Notes: generated by a model not told the origin, from the letters alone. A stretch of 64,000 nt of DNA from Streptomyces akebiae (GCF_019599145.1 NZ_CP080647.1:7192001-7256000), one strand, 5' to 3'. Positions 46,058 through 54,937 are shown, numbered from the stretch's first letter. A program made the numbers and translations.

Positions 46058-48610
46058 CTATTTCCACACGGTCAGCAAAGCCCGTCCCACCTGCGGGAAT
46101 TCCCCCTTCGGATGGTCCCGGAAGAGGGGCTCGGTGCCGAAGAGGACCGCGTTCGGGCCGCTGACCACGGACGGCCGGCCCGCGGCGGCCGCCGGCCCGC
46201 CGGAGCCGTCCTCCGACGGGCGCCAGTGCCCGGAGACCAGCGGGTTGCCGATGCCGTACGACTGCTCGACGGTCACGCCGTCGCCCAGCTCGGTGAACCA
46301 TACGGGCGCGTAGACGAAGCTGTGATCCGGCGCGCCGCCGGTCACCGCGCCACCCGAATTCACCACGCGCACCACGCCGTTGGCGTCCCCGTTGCCCTGG
46401 ACCGCCGTGGCCTTCAGCCGCCCGGTGGCCGAGGCGAGCGCCGCGCCGGCCGCGCCCCGGCCGACGAGTCCGTGCCCGGAGAGGAACCCGGCGAGAGCCG
46501 TGCGGGCGGACGGGTTCAGAGCGCCGTACGACAGCCCGGAGGACACGAACAGCACATCGGCCCGCGACCAGTCGAAGCCCGCGTTGAGGACCGCCGTCGA
46601 CACCGGCACCACGTCGAAGTTCATCTCGCGCAGCGCGAACAACTCACCCGCCGTGACGGCCGCGGCGACGCGGACCGGGCGCAGGGGTGTGCCCTTCAGG
46701 CCCTTGGCCGCCTCGAAGACCACGTCGTACGAGCGGGCGAGCACCTCGGCCTTCCGCCGTGCCGAGGACGGGACGAGCGCGCTGCCGTCGGCCGCCTGCC
46801 GTACCGCGACCCCGTCCTTGAGGAGGGAGTTGAGGGCGGCGACCTCCTGCGGGGAGTCGAGCCGCAGCCGCAGGTCGCCGCGCGGGGCGACGTGTCCGAC
46901 GCGGGCGGCGGACGTCACCGGCCGGGCGGGCACGGCGGACGGACGCCCGCTGTCCGCCCGAACGACGGTCGCGCCCCACAGCCGCCCCAGGCTCCAGCCG
47001 GAGATGTCGTACATCGCCGAGACCTTGTCACTGATGTCCCGCCCGTCGGCGAGCAGCACATTGGCCATGCCGCGCTTGGGCTGCCGCAGGTCGACGACGT
47101 ACGACCCCTTCGCGTACCACCGGCCGTCGAGCCGGAAGGCACGGGTCGCGCGCGTCACGCGTACGTCGTTGGCGAGCAGGTGGTCGACGAGTCGCGCGGC
47201 GGCCGTGGCGGAGCGCTGCCCGCCGCCTGCCGGGATGACGTAGGCGCGCGGGAAGCGGGTCGTGTAGACGTCCTCGGGGCCGATGCCGGGTACATCTGGG
47301 ACGGTCGCTTCGGAGACCGGGACCTGGGCGGCGCCCGCGGCACCGCGCCGGAAGACCTCGATCTGGTCGGCGATCAGCGAAGTCCGCTTCTCCCGTACGA
47401 AGTCGAGGGTCGCCCGCAGGGCCGCGCCCGCCACATCGACGTTGATCGAGGACCGGCGGCGCAGTTCCTCGACCGGCAGTGACTCGTACGCCGCGTTGTT
47501 CACCTGCAGCGGGATCTCCACGGTGTGCGCGGCGACCGTGCCGTGGAAGGCCGCGTACTGCGGGGTGAAGATCGGCGGCCAGTCGTCCCATCCCTCCTCC
47601 GAGTCGCGGAACGGGATCTGGGCCGGGTCGACGCCGTCCTTCCCGGGCGTGTAGCCGAGGCCGTTGACGGCGGACTCCATGCGGAGCGCGTTCGCGTAGG
47701 TGTTCTTCAGGAAGAGGTCGTACTCGTAGTTCTCGCCGTGCGGGGGAGTGGTGGGCTCGATGAGTGTGCCGTTGACGTACCCGTGCAGATCGAGCATGAC
47801 GACGGGCTGCTTGTCGATCCCGATCTGCCGCATCGCCCGCACCTCGGGCTGCGAGGCGGTGACGAAGTCCCGGTTCATGTCGAACCCGCCCGCGTTGGCG
47901 CGGGTGCCCGCGATCCGGCCGTCCGGGTTGGCGGTGATGTTGAAGTACAGCCGGGAGTGGGAGAGGAGGTCCTTCGTCCCGGCGTCGGTCGCCGTCGCCA
48001 GCCGCTCGATGAGTTCGAGGGAAGCGTCGGTGCCCTCCCACTCGTTGCCGTGGATGTTGTTGTTGAAGAAGACGGGCGCCTTGTACGTCTTCCGGATCTC
48101 CGGGCTCCGGGCGGCCGACCGGGGTGCGGACTCGATGAGTTCACGCATCCGTGCCTGCTCGCGGGCCTGTCGTGGGGTCTCCGGGGCGGTCACGGTGACG
48201 AGGTAGAGCCGGTGGCCGCCGGCCGACCGACCGGCGATCTCCACACTCACCCGGTCGCCGAGCCGCTGAAGGGCGTTCAGCTTCGGGGCGATGGCGTGGT
48301 ACGGGGTGAGGCCCAGCTTGAGGGACTTGTCGGCGGGGTTCTCCGGGTCGGCGGAGAGGACCTGCTCGCGGGGGTAACCGCGGCTGGAACCGGCCGTGTC
48401 GGCGAGGTCCGCGACCGGTGCGGTCAGGGCTCGACGGGTGACGCTCGCCGGGGCCTGGGCGGCGCCCGGCGACAGGGCCGAGCCCTCCCGGACCGGTGGC
48501 TTGGGGTCGGCGCCCGCGGGGTGCGGGGCGATCAGCAACGACCTTGCGGTGACGGTGACGGCGGCGACGCTGAACAGTGCGGATCTCGGGCCGGGTCTCG
48601 GCGGACGCAC
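46058..48610 (-). CDS. Secreted M14 zinc carboxypeptidase
   Basis: An 850-residue exported protein. The signal peptide (about residues 1-34, ending PHPAGA) is followed by an M14 domain with zinc ligands His187 and Glu190 in NNNIHGNEWEG and His276 in MLDLHGY; Glu in HTVEIP is the likely catalytic residue. The C-terminal 400 residues form a glutamine-amidotransferase-like fold region. It should trim C-terminal residues from extracellular peptides. GTG 48610 is chosen because AGGAGG lies 6 bp upstream and the signal peptide begins there. Confidence 0.88.
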   Translation of the reverse strand: MRPPRPGPRSALFSVAAVTVTARSLLIAPHPAGADPKPPVREGSALSPGAAQAPASVTRRALTAPVADLADTAGSSRGYPREQVLSADPENPADKSLKLGLTPYHAIAPKLNALQRLGDRVSVEIAGRSAGGHRLYLVTVTAPETPRQAREQARMRELIESAPRSAARSPEIRKTYKAPVFFNNNIHGNEWEGTDASLELIERLATATDAGTKDLLSHSRLYFNITANPDGRIAGTRANAGGFDMNRDFVTASQPEVRAMRQIGIDKQPVVMLDLHGYVNGTLIEPTTPPHGENYEYDLFLKNTYANALRMESAVNGLGYTPGKDGVDPAQIPFRDSEEGWDDWPPIFTPQYAAFHGTVAAHTVEIPLQVNNAAYESLPVEELRRRSSINVDVAGAALRATLDFVREKRTSLIADQIEVFRRGAAGAAQVPVSEATVPDVPGIGPEDVYTTRFPRAYVIPAGGGQRSATAAARLVDHLLANDVRVTRATRAFRLDGRWYAKGSYVVDLRQPKRGMANVLLADGRDISDKVSAMYDISGWSLGRLWGATVVRADSGRPSAVPARPVTSAARVGHVAPRGDLRLRLDSPQEVAALNSLLKDGVAVRQAADGSALVPSSARRKAEVLARSYDVVFEAAKGLKGTPLRPVRVAAAVTAGELFALREMNFDVVPVSTAVLNAGFDWSRADVLFVSSGLSYGALNPSARTALAGFLSGHGLVGRGAAGAALASATGRLKATAVQGNGDANGVVRVVNSGGAVTGGAPDHSFVYAPVWFTELGDGVTVEQSYGIGNPLVSGHWRPSEDGSGGPAAAAGRPSVVSGPNAVLFGTEPLFRDHPKGEFPQVGRALLTVWK

Positions 48611-48780
48611 GCTACCTCCTGGAGTGGGGGTCCTTGTGGAGCGGGTTCCTACGACGTGCCGGTGCGGGTGTCGACAACGGACGGCCGGCCGGGGCCGGTC
48701 GACCACAGGTGGTCTACATGTTCGACTCCCGGGCAACAAGAGGGCACAGGCGACACGAGAACCTAGGAGCTGTCACCACT

Positions 48781-48799
48781 TGCCTAAAGCTTTTAGGCA
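48781..48799. promoter_or_regulatory. TetR operator candidate TGCCTAAAGCTTTTAGGCA
   Basis: A 19-bp near-perfect palindrome with 8-bp arms TGCCTAAA and TTTAGGCA lies 50 bp before the TetR start. It lies in the 238-bp gap between that gene and the divergent M14 peptidase, so it could control either. Confidence 0.6.
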
Positions 48800-48848
48800 G
48801 CTGCATAATCGGCATCGCCGAACGGATCGGAAGGACGGTGTCACGAGC

Positions 48849-49427
48849 ATGGCGCGTGCGGGGCTCAGCCCGGAACGTCTCACCCTCGCGGGCGCCGAGT
48901 TGGCCGACGAGATCGGCTTCGACGCGGTGACCGTCTCGGAGTTGGCCCGCCGCTTCGACGTGAAGGTCGCGAGCCTGTACTCGCACGTACGCAACTCCCA
49001 GGACCTCAGGACCCGGATCGCCCTCCTCGCCCTGGAGGAGATGGCCGACCGGGGCGCCGCCGCGCTCGCCGGCCGGGCCGGCAAGGACGCGCTGGCGGCC
49101 CTCGGCCATGTGTACCGCGACTACGCCCGCGCACACCCCGGCCGGTACGCGGCGGCCCAGTTGAGACTGGACCCCCAGACGGCCGCGGCGAGCGCGGGCG
49201 GCCGGCACGCGCAGATGACCAGGGCGATCCTGCGCGGCTACGACCTCACCGAGCCGGACCAGACCCACGCCGTCCGGCTCCTCGGCAGCGTCTTCCACGG
49301 CTACGTCAGCCTGGAGTCGTCCGGCGGCTTCAGCCACAGCCGGCCCGACTCCCAGGAGAGCTGGGAACGCGTCCTGGACGCCCTCGACGCCCTGCTGCGC
49401 AACTGGCCGCCCCCACCACCCGGTTGA
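48849..49427 (+). CDS. TetR-family transcriptional regulator
   Basis: A 192-residue regulator with an N-terminal TetR helix-turn-helix (LAGAELADEIGFDAVTVSEL and FDVKVASLYSHVRNSQDL, residues about 10-50) and a TetR_C-like ligand domain with WHG-type ending. The ATG at 48849 fits the family length. Its palindrome upstream and the divergent M14 peptidase suggest autoregulation plus control of the peptidase. Confidence 0.85.
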   Translation: MARAGLSPERLTLAGAELADEIGFDAVTVSELARRFDVKVASLYSHVRNSQDLRTRIALLALEEMADRGAAALAGRAGKDALAALGHVYRDYARAHPGRYAAAQLRLDPQTAAASAGGRHAQMTRAILRGYDLTEPDQTHAVRLLGSVFHGYVSLESSGGFSHSRPDSQESWERVLDALDALLRNWPPPPPG

Positions 49428-49530
49428 CCTCCGGGCGCGCCCATGCGTCGACCACCGCCGGACAGTCCCTCCCCGCCCCACCGATCGTCAGGTTGAGCCC
49501 TTGCCCACCGACCCGCACGAGAACCCGACC

Positions 49531-50700
49531 ATGGCCTCCCCCTGGATCACCACCCCCATCACCGCCGACCTCCTGCGCGGCGCCCTGGAGCTGGAGCGCA
49601 CCGAACACGGCGTCCTGCCGCACCGGTTGCCCGCCCGTGCCCGCGCCCAGTGCACCGATCCACAGCTGGCCATGGTCGAGTCCCAGCCCTCCGGCGTACG
49701 CCTGGTCTTCCGCACCCGCGCCACCGCCGTCGCACTCGACGCCCTGCGCACCAAGCGGACCTACGTGGGCGCCCCGCCCCGCCCGGACGGCCTGTACGAC
49801 CTCGTCGTCGACGGCCGCCCGACCGCCCGAGGGAGCGTGCCGGACGGCAACACCCTGACCATCGACATGACCACCGGTACGGCGGAGCACCGGCCGGGAC
49901 CGCCCGGCACGGTGACCTTCACGGACCTCCCCGAGGGCCTCAAGACGATCGAGATCTGGCTCCCGCACAACGAGACCACCGAACTCGTCGCCCTGCGCAC
50001 CGACGCCCCCGTCGAGCCCGCCCCCGACCCGGGCCGCCGGGTCTGGCTGCACCACGGCAGCTCGATCAGCCACGGCTCCGACGCCGCGAGCCCCACCGGC
50101 ATCTGGCCCGCCCACGCCGCCTCCCTCGCCGGAGTCGAACTCATCAACCTGGGCCTCGGCGGCAGCGCCCTCCTCGACCCCTTCGTCGCCCGAGCCATCC
50201 GGGACACCCCCGCCGACCTGATCAGCCTCAAGATCGGCATCAACCTCGTCAACCACGACGTGATGCGGCTGCGCGCGTTCACCCCGGCCGTCCACGGCTT
50301 CCTCGACACGATCCGCGACGGGCACCCCACCGTCCCGCTCCTCGTCGTCTCGCCGATCCTGTGCCCCATCCATGAGGACACCCCCGGCCCCAGCGCCCCC
50401 GACCTCACCGGCCTCGCCGAGGGCCGCCTCCGCTTCCGCCCCATGGGCGACCCGGAGGACCTCACCCCCGGCAGGCTCACCCTCCGCGTCATCCGCGACG
50501 AGCTCAAGGCGATCGTGGCCCAGCGCACTCCGGAGGACCCCGGCCTCCACTACCTCGACGGCCTCACCCTCTACGGCGAGCAGGACGCCGCCACCCTGCC
50601 CCTCCCGGACGACCTGCACCCGGACGCGGAGACCCACCACCTCATCGGAGAACGCTTCGCGAACCGGGTCTTCACGGCAGAGGGTGCGTTCGCCCCATAG
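49531..50700 (+). CDS. SGNH/GDSL-family hydrolase
   Basis: A 389-residue esterase-like protein. Block I is HHGSSISHGSD (Ser), the Gly block is NLGLGGSALLDP, the Asn/Asp block is KIGINLVNHD, and the C-terminal D-x-x-H is DDLHPD. The first 170 residues are a beta-rich domain of a kind seen before SGNH domains in carbohydrate esterases. There is no signal peptide. A TTG 30 bp upstream is possible, but the ATG at 49531 is preferred. The gene ends in a copy of the GGGGCGCGGGG repeat. Confidence 0.8.
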   Translation: MASPWITTPITADLLRGALELERTEHGVLPHRLPARARAQCTDPQLAMVESQPSGVRLVFRTRATAVALDALRTKRTYVGAPPRPDGLYDLVVDGRPTARGSVPDGNTLTIDMTTGTAEHRPGPPGTVTFTDLPEGLKTIEIWLPHNETTELVALRTDAPVEPAPDPGRRVWLHHGSSISHGSDAASPTGIWPAHAASLAGVELINLGLGGSALLDPFVARAIRDTPADLISLKIGINLVNHDVMRLRAFTPAVHGFLDTIRDGHPTVPLLVVSPILCPIHEDTPGPSAPDLTGLAEGRLRFRPMGDPEDLTPGRLTLRVIRDELKAIVAQRTPEDPGLHYLDGLTLYGEQDAATLPLPDDLHPDAETHHLIGERFANRVFTAEGAFAP

Positions 50701-50733
50701 GGGGCGCGGGGCACCGCGCGACCAGCCACGCCC
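50700..50733 (+). repeat. Dispersed intergenic repeat, copy 2
   Basis: Starting at the last base of the GDSL stop codon, GGGGGCGCGGGGCACCGCGC and the following GACCAGCCACG match the copy at 139..171. This confirms that the element tends to sit directly after a gene. Confidence 0.6.
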
Positions 50734-50789
50734 AACCCGCACGTACGCTCCCAGGGAAGACCGTTCCTAGGGACTGAGCGGGAGTGAGT

Positions 50790-51117
50790 CCTGTTGCCAG
50801 GTCTCGTGCTCGGCCGGGTGCGGGCCAGACGCTTGCCGCCGCGCACCACGTGCACGATCCCGGCCTCACGGTCGGCCCGCGCGGCAGCCAGCCGGTCCCG
50901 CAGCACCCGCAGCCGCCGCGACTTCGCGTGCCACTCCCGCCGCGACCGGTAACCCCCGGCGCGTTCTTCGTGCCCTTCTGCCCGACCGGCAGCGCACCTT
51001 GAGATCCTTCGAAGCCAGCGACCCCAGATGCCCGCCCACCAGACGCAGCACCTTCTCATCGCCCGGCGTCAGCTGCTTGAGGCGGGTCCGGACAGCCACA
51101 CCAGACGGCACCGGACG
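50790..51117 (-). pseudogene. TnpB-type (IS605 family) transposon protein, N-terminal remnant with frameshifts
   Basis: On the minus strand one frame reads VAVRTRLKQLTPGDEKVLRL then VGGHLGSLASKDLKVR. After a frameshift near 50980 another reads EWHAKSRRLRVLRDRLAAAR and EAGIVHVVRGGKRLART. I associate the motif order G-x-FLGSLASKDL ... RLRVLRDRLAA ... VVRGGKRLAR with the N-terminal third of Streptomyces TnpB-like proteins. The catalytic RuvC part is gone. It belongs to a TnpB subgroup different from the intact one 1.7 kb away. The following 51118-51378 holds no gene I can support. Confidence 0.6.
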
Positions 51118-51378
51118 CGACGAACGGCGCCGCCACACTCCGCAGCTCACTCATCCCCTCACCCCCACCCGTAGATCCCGTCGCCATGCGCAACGAGCAC
51201 CTCCCATGAAGGTCACGCATTCGATGAGAGAACGTCAGTTCCCAGCTGAAACAACCGGCCCCACGACCGAGGCACGCGACACGACACCGACCTCCAGCAC
51301 CCACTCCCACTCACCAGAGCGTTCTTGAACACACTCCAGTGACAACAGCTCCAAACCCCTTCTGGGTAAAGTGCGCCC

Positions 51379-52209
51379 ATGCGCGATCTAGGGGTGGGTT
51401 TCCAGTACCTCGTCCAGGGCCAACGCTGGGTGGCCAGGCACGGGAAGCAGTACGGCTTCGGCCTGATCCCGGGCCTCATCACCATGGTCCTCTACATAGC
51501 CGCCCTGGTGGGCCTCGCCGTCTGGGGCCCGGACTTCGTCACCTGGGCCACGCCCTTCGCGGACGACTGGTCCAGCCCCTGGCCGGGCCTCTTCCGCGGC
51601 CTCCTCACGGCCGTCCTGTTCGGCCTGGCGCTGGCCCTCGCGGTCATCACCTTCACCGCCGTGACCCTCCTCATCGGCCAGCCCTTCTACGAGAACCTCT
51701 CGGAGAAGGTCGACCGGGACGTCTCACCGGACGGCACCGCCCCGGAGTCCGACCTGCCGCTGTGGCAGGAGCTGTGGATCTCGGCCCGGGACAGCCTCCG
51801 GGTCCTCGCGCGGGCGCTCGTCTGGGCCGTCCTGCTCTTCGCCCTCGGCTTCGTCCCGTTCATCGGCCAGACGGTGGTCCCGGTGATCGGCTTCTTCGTC
51901 ACCGGCTTCTTCCTCACCGAGGAGCTGACCGCCGTCGCCCTCCAGCGCCGTGGCGTCGAACTCCGCGACCGCCTCGCCCTCCTGCGCTCCCGCAAGACAC
52001 TGATCTGGGGCTTCGGCACCCCCCTGGGCCTCGCCTTCCTGGTGCCCTTCGTCGCCGTCTTCCTGATGCCGGGCGCGGTCGCCGGTGCCACCCTCATGGC
52101 CCGTGACCTGCTGGGCGAGGAGACGACCGGCGAGGACGAGCGCAACCGTGTCCCCGCCGCCGGCCACCCCGCCCCGCCGATGTTCCGCAAGCCCGAGGTC
52201 GGCGCGTGA
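51379..52209 (+). CDS. EI24/CysZ-family membrane protein
   Basis: A 276-residue membrane protein with four hydrophobic regions (FGLIPGLITMVLYIAALVGL; LLTAVLFGLALALAVITFTA; ALVWAVLLFALGFVPFIG; PLGLAFLVPFVAVFLMPGAV) and the GQPFYENLSEKVD and FLTEELTAVALQRRGV loops typical of EI24/CysZ proteins, some of which are sulfate permeases. The TGA overlaps the GTG of the disrupted lysE-type gene (GTGA), so the two were co-translated before the insertion. Confidence 0.88.
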   Translation: MRDLGVGFQYLVQGQRWVARHGKQYGFGLIPGLITMVLYIAALVGLAVWGPDFVTWATPFADDWSSPWPGLFRGLLTAVLFGLALALAVITFTAVTLLIGQPFYENLSEKVDRDVSPDGTAPESDLPLWQELWISARDSLRVLARALVWAVLLFALGFVPFIGQTVVPVIGFFVTGFFLTEELTAVALQRRGVELRDRLALLRSRKTLIWGFGTPLGLAFLVPFVAVFLMPGAVAGATLMARDLLGEETTGEDERNRVPAAGHPAPPMFRKPEVGA

Positions 52210-52272
52210 ACGAGTTCCTCGCCGTCGCGGTCATCACGGTCCTCGCCCCCGGCGCGGACTTCGCCATCCCTT
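52206..52272 (+). pseudogene. LysE-type amino-acid exporter, 5' fragment (interrupted by IS605 element)
   Basis: It starts GTG and reads NEFLAVAVITVLAPGADFAI, the conserved first helix of LysE/RhtB exporters. After ATC the frame is lost where the IS200/IS605 element begins. The continuation is found at 54103 and the C-terminal end at 57238. The gene was coupled to the EI24 gene. Confidence 0.75.
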
Positions 52273-52371
52273 GTTCTTCGCAGGGAATCCTGGCCTTCAG
52301 GTCGGGCGGGAATGCGATTCTCGGTCTGGAGGCGCGAAGCGCCGGAGATCGCTACGCCTGTGGGGTGACGG

Positions 52372-52800
52372 TCACGCCGGGCGCTTCTGGTTCTCGATGT
52401 AGTCCTTGACGATGCTCAGCGGTGCGCCGCCGCAGGACCCCGCGAAATACGACGGGGACCAGAACACCGAGCCCGTGCCGATCCGGTTGATCCGGCCGGT
52501 GTACTCCGCGCGCAGGTAGCGGGAGCTGACGCCTTTGAGGCTGTTGACGAGCTTGGACAGGGCGATCTTCGGCGGGTAGTGCACGAGCAGTTGGACGTGA
52601 TCGCCTTCGCCGTTGAACTCCCGCAGTTCCGCGCCGAAGCTCTCGCACACGTCGCGCATGATCGCCTCGCAGCGCGTCAGCATCTCGCCGTTGAAGACCT
52701 CCCGCCGATATTTCGTGACGAACACCAAGTGTGCGTGGAGGTTGAAAACGACATGATTTCCTCGTCGGATGTTGGGATCTGGTTCCCAGCGCGGTGACAT
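52372..52800 (-). CDS. tnpA: IS200/IS605 Y1 transposase TnpA with HVQ in place of HUH
   Basis: A 142-residue single-strand transposase. The family core is LVFVTKYRREVFNGEM, and the metal motif region is EGDHVQLLVHYPP (residues about 67-79). The catalytic Tyr lies in SIVKDYIENQ near the C-terminus. The usual second His of the HUH motif is Gln (codon CAA), a HUQ form as seen in some viral Rep proteins. The enzyme would cut and rejoin single-stranded element ends. All other parts look intact. Confidence 0.88.
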   Translation of the reverse strand: MSPRWEPDPNIRRGNHVVFNLHAHLVFVTKYRREVFNGEMLTRCEAIMRDVCESFGAELREFNGEGDHVQLLVHYPPKIALSKLVNSLKGVSSRYLRAEYTGRINRIGTGSVFWSPSYFAGSCGGAPLSIVKDYIENQKRPA

Positions 52801-52850
52801 GCGCCAAGCGTATTAGGATCAAGTGAACTCGACCGGAGGGGGTGGGCTGG

Positions 52851-54065
52851 ATGATCCGTGCGTACAAGTTCCTCCTGCGGCCCACCGTCCGCCAGGCCCA
52901 GGCACTTGCGGAGATGCTGCGGGATCACTGCTCCCTCTACAACGCGGCGTTGCAGGAACGCCGCGACGCCTGGCGGCATCCGTCGAAGACCACCGTCACG
53001 TACGGGATGCAGTCGGCGCAGCTCAAGGAGATCCGGGCGTTCGACCCCGAGCGTCAGGGCCGCTGGTCGTTCAGCTCGCAGCAGGCCACCCTGCGCCGCC
53101 TGGACAAGGCGTTCACCGCGTTCTTCCGCCGGGTCAAGTCCGGTGACACGCCCGGCTATCCGCGCTTTCGCGGGGTGAACTGGTTCGGCACGGTGGACTT
53201 CCCCAAGGACGGCGACGGCTGCCGGTGGAATTCCACCCCGCACGATGCCGTCACCCGTGTCCGCTTCCAGGGCGTGGGCCACGTCAAGGTGAACCGGCAC
53301 CGTGCCGTGGCCGGCCGCGTCAGGACCGTGTCGGTCAAACGCGAGGGCCGTAAGTGGTTCGTCGTGCTCAGCGTCGAGCAGGACCAGCCCGAACCGCTGC
53401 CCGCGACCGGCAGCATGGCCGGCATCGACCTGGGCATCGCGAACTTCCTCGCCGACTCGAACGGCGCTTTCGTGCCCAACCCGCGCCATGGCCGCCGCGC
53501 GGCCGAAAAGCTCGAAGCCGCGCAGCAGGCCCTGTCACGGTTCCCGCGCCGCAAGGCCAAAGACCGCACCGCCAACCACCAGCGCGCGGTGGACAAGGTT
53601 GCCCAGCTCCACGCCAAGGTACGGCGTCAGCGCCTCGACCACGCCCACAAGACCGCCCTCGGCCTGGTCCGCGCACACGACGTCATCGCGCACGAAGACC
53701 TCAAGATCCGCAACATGAGCAAGGTCCCCGCATCCAGGCCTGACCCCGACCGGCCGGGCACCTTCCTGCCCAACGGGGCAGCCGCCAAAGCCGGGCTCAA
53801 CAAGTCGATCAGCGATGCCGGATGGGGGGTGTTCCTGACGATCCTGCACGCCAAGGCTGAAAGCGCCGGACGGGAAGTGATCGCCGTGAACCCCCGCAAC
53901 ACCTCCCGCACATGCCCCGAATGCGGGCATATTGCCAAGGAGAACCGGCCCACACAGGAAAAGTTCCACTGCGTCGCCTGCGGCCACACCGCGCACGCCG
54001 ACACCGTGGCAGCCACCAACGTTCTACGGGCCGGGCTGGTCCGTCGCCACGCCAACCCGGCATAG
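52851..54065 (+). CDS. tnpB: TnpB RNA-guided nuclease of the IS605 element
   Basis: A 404-residue TnpB with all RuvC residues: Asp in GIDLGIANF, Glu in AHEDLKI, and Asp in HADTVAATN. The C4 zinc finger is CPECGH...CVACGH. Length and N-terminal KFLLRPT segment are typical, and no frameshift is seen. TnpB uses an RNA made from the 3' end of its gene and the element's right end to cut the empty donor site. ATG 52851 follows GGAGGGGG; a GTG 9 bp upstream is an alternative. Confidence 0.92.
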   Translation: MIRAYKFLLRPTVRQAQALAEMLRDHCSLYNAALQERRDAWRHPSKTTVTYGMQSAQLKEIRAFDPERQGRWSFSSQQATLRRLDKAFTAFFRRVKSGDTPGYPRFRGVNWFGTVDFPKDGDGCRWNSTPHDAVTRVRFQGVGHVKVNRHRAVAGRVRTVSVKREGRKWFVVLSVEQDQPEPLPATGSMAGIDLGIANFLADSNGAFVPNPRHGRRAAEKLEAAQQALSRFPRRKAKDRTANHQRAVDKVAQLHAKVRRQRLDHAHKTALGLVRAHDVIAHEDLKIRNMSKVPASRPDPDRPGTFLPNGAAAKAGLNKSISDAGWGVFLTILHAKAESAGREVIAVNPRNTSRTCPECGHIAKENRPTQEKFHCVACGHTAHADTVAATNVLRAGLVRRHANPA

Positions 54066-54102
54066 CGAGAAGCCCCCGGCTTCAACCGGGGGAGGAGTCA
54101 CG
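54066..54102 (+). other. Element right end / putative guide RNA scaffold 3' end
   Basis: Directly after tnpB, the hairpin CCCCCGG-CTTCAA-CCGGGGG and AGGAGTCAC form the right end. In studied TnpB elements the guide RNA spans the 3' part of tnpB and ends here, with the guide taken from the flank. By analogy the guide would start in the lysE piece (GGTCATCCGCAACAGC). This is inference from family knowledge. Confidence 0.45.
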
Positions 54103-54138
54103 GTCATCCGCAACAGCTACGGCCTGTTCATGGGGTAG
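54103..54138 (+). pseudogene. LysE-type exporter, middle fragment
   Basis: It reads VIRNSYGLFMG then stop (54136-54138). VIRNSYG joins correctly to GADFAI from 52206-52272 as the conserved ADFAIVxRNSY segment of LysE/RhtB proteins. This short piece is the native 3' flank of the IS605 insertion before the next break. Confidence 0.65.
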
Positions 54139-54526
54139 AGCCCTGGCGGCCTCGCCTATTCGGCTGTCGCGTATTCCTCTCTGATTGAGGTTCCCTGGTG
54201 ACCGTCTGTGGTCGTGCCGACAAGTTGACGCGGATGTTACGCAGCGGGCGGAGGCGCGACAGCTGGTGGGCCGTAGCGGGCGAATGTCCTGGAATGTCCG
54301 GTTTCATTGGGCGCTCGTCGCACCTGTCGCCATTCGATCGGTTGGCGACACCGAAAGAGACCGGCGCTGAGCCTCCGTAGGCGCTGGCGGACGGCTGACG
54401 GGGCGTCGGGCGCGTGCGCGGTGAGCGCGTGTACTCCACGAGGCAAGTCCCTTAATGTGCGGACGTGTTGGAATCGATCAGGAATCGAGATGCTCGGTCC
54501 TCGGAACCGCTTCTAACCTGACCGTC
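54139..54526. other. 388-bp stretch with no recognisable gene
   Basis: Open frames here are short and unlike known proteins on either strand. Base composition is slightly less GC-rich than around it. It lies inside the block inserted into lysE. The first VOC gene's promoter is probably at the right end. Confidence 0.5.
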
Positions 54527-54937
54527 ATGGACATCACCATTCACACGACTTCCCTCCCGCACGACGACCCGGATGCGTCGCTCGCCTTCTACCGCGATGT
54601 CCTCGGCTTCGAGGTCCGAAGCGATGTCGGACAGGGCAAGATGCGGTGGATCACGGTCGGCCCGGCAGGTCAGCCCGACACGTCGATCCTTCTGGCACCG
54701 CCGGCCGCCGACCCGGGAATCACCGAAGACGAGCGCCGCACCATCGCGGAGATGATGGCCAAGGGCACCTATGGCTGGATACTGCTGGCCACCCCGGACC
54801 TCGACGCCACGTTCGAGAAGGTGCAGGCTGGTGATACCGAGGTCGTCCAGGAGCCGACCGAGCAGCCGTACGGCATTCGCGACTGCGCGTTCCGCGACCC
54901 TGCGGGCAACCTGGTCCGCATCCAGGAGATTCGCTGA
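54527..54937 (+). CDS. VOC-superfamily protein (glyoxalase/bleomycin-resistance fold)
   Basis: A 136-residue single-unit VOC protein with paired beta-alpha-beta3 repeats: SLPHDDPDASLAFYRDVLGF at the start and YGIRDCAFRDPAGNLVRIQE at the end. Metal ligand positions fit His and Glu residues at the two repeats, so a metal-dependent lyase, dioxygenase or drug-binding role is possible. The upstream in-frame extension has no family similarity, so ATG 54527 is chosen. Confidence 0.85.
   Translation: MDITIHTTSLPHDDPDASLAFYRDVLGFEVRSDVGQGKMRWITVGPAGQPDTSILLAPPAADPGITEDERRTIAEMMAKGTYGWILLATPDLDATFEKVQAGDTEVVQEPTEQPYGIRDCAFRDPAGNLVRIQEIR

Larger units (their letters stand above)
52273..54102. mobile_element. 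IS200/IS605-family element (IS605 layout, tnpA and tnpB divergent)
   Basis: About 1.83 kb. Divergent tnpA (minus) and tnpB (plus) are bracketed by subterminal hairpin-forming ends: the left end near 52285-52315 (CCTGGCCTTCAGGTCGGGCG) and the right end near 54069-54095 (CCCCCGG-CTTCAA-CCGGGGG then AGGAGTCAC). The ends share the CTTCA...GGG-GG pattern. As usual in the family there are no terminal inverted repeats or target duplication. Insertion is inside a lysE-type gene; exact tips are uncertain by several bases. Confidence 0.8.
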
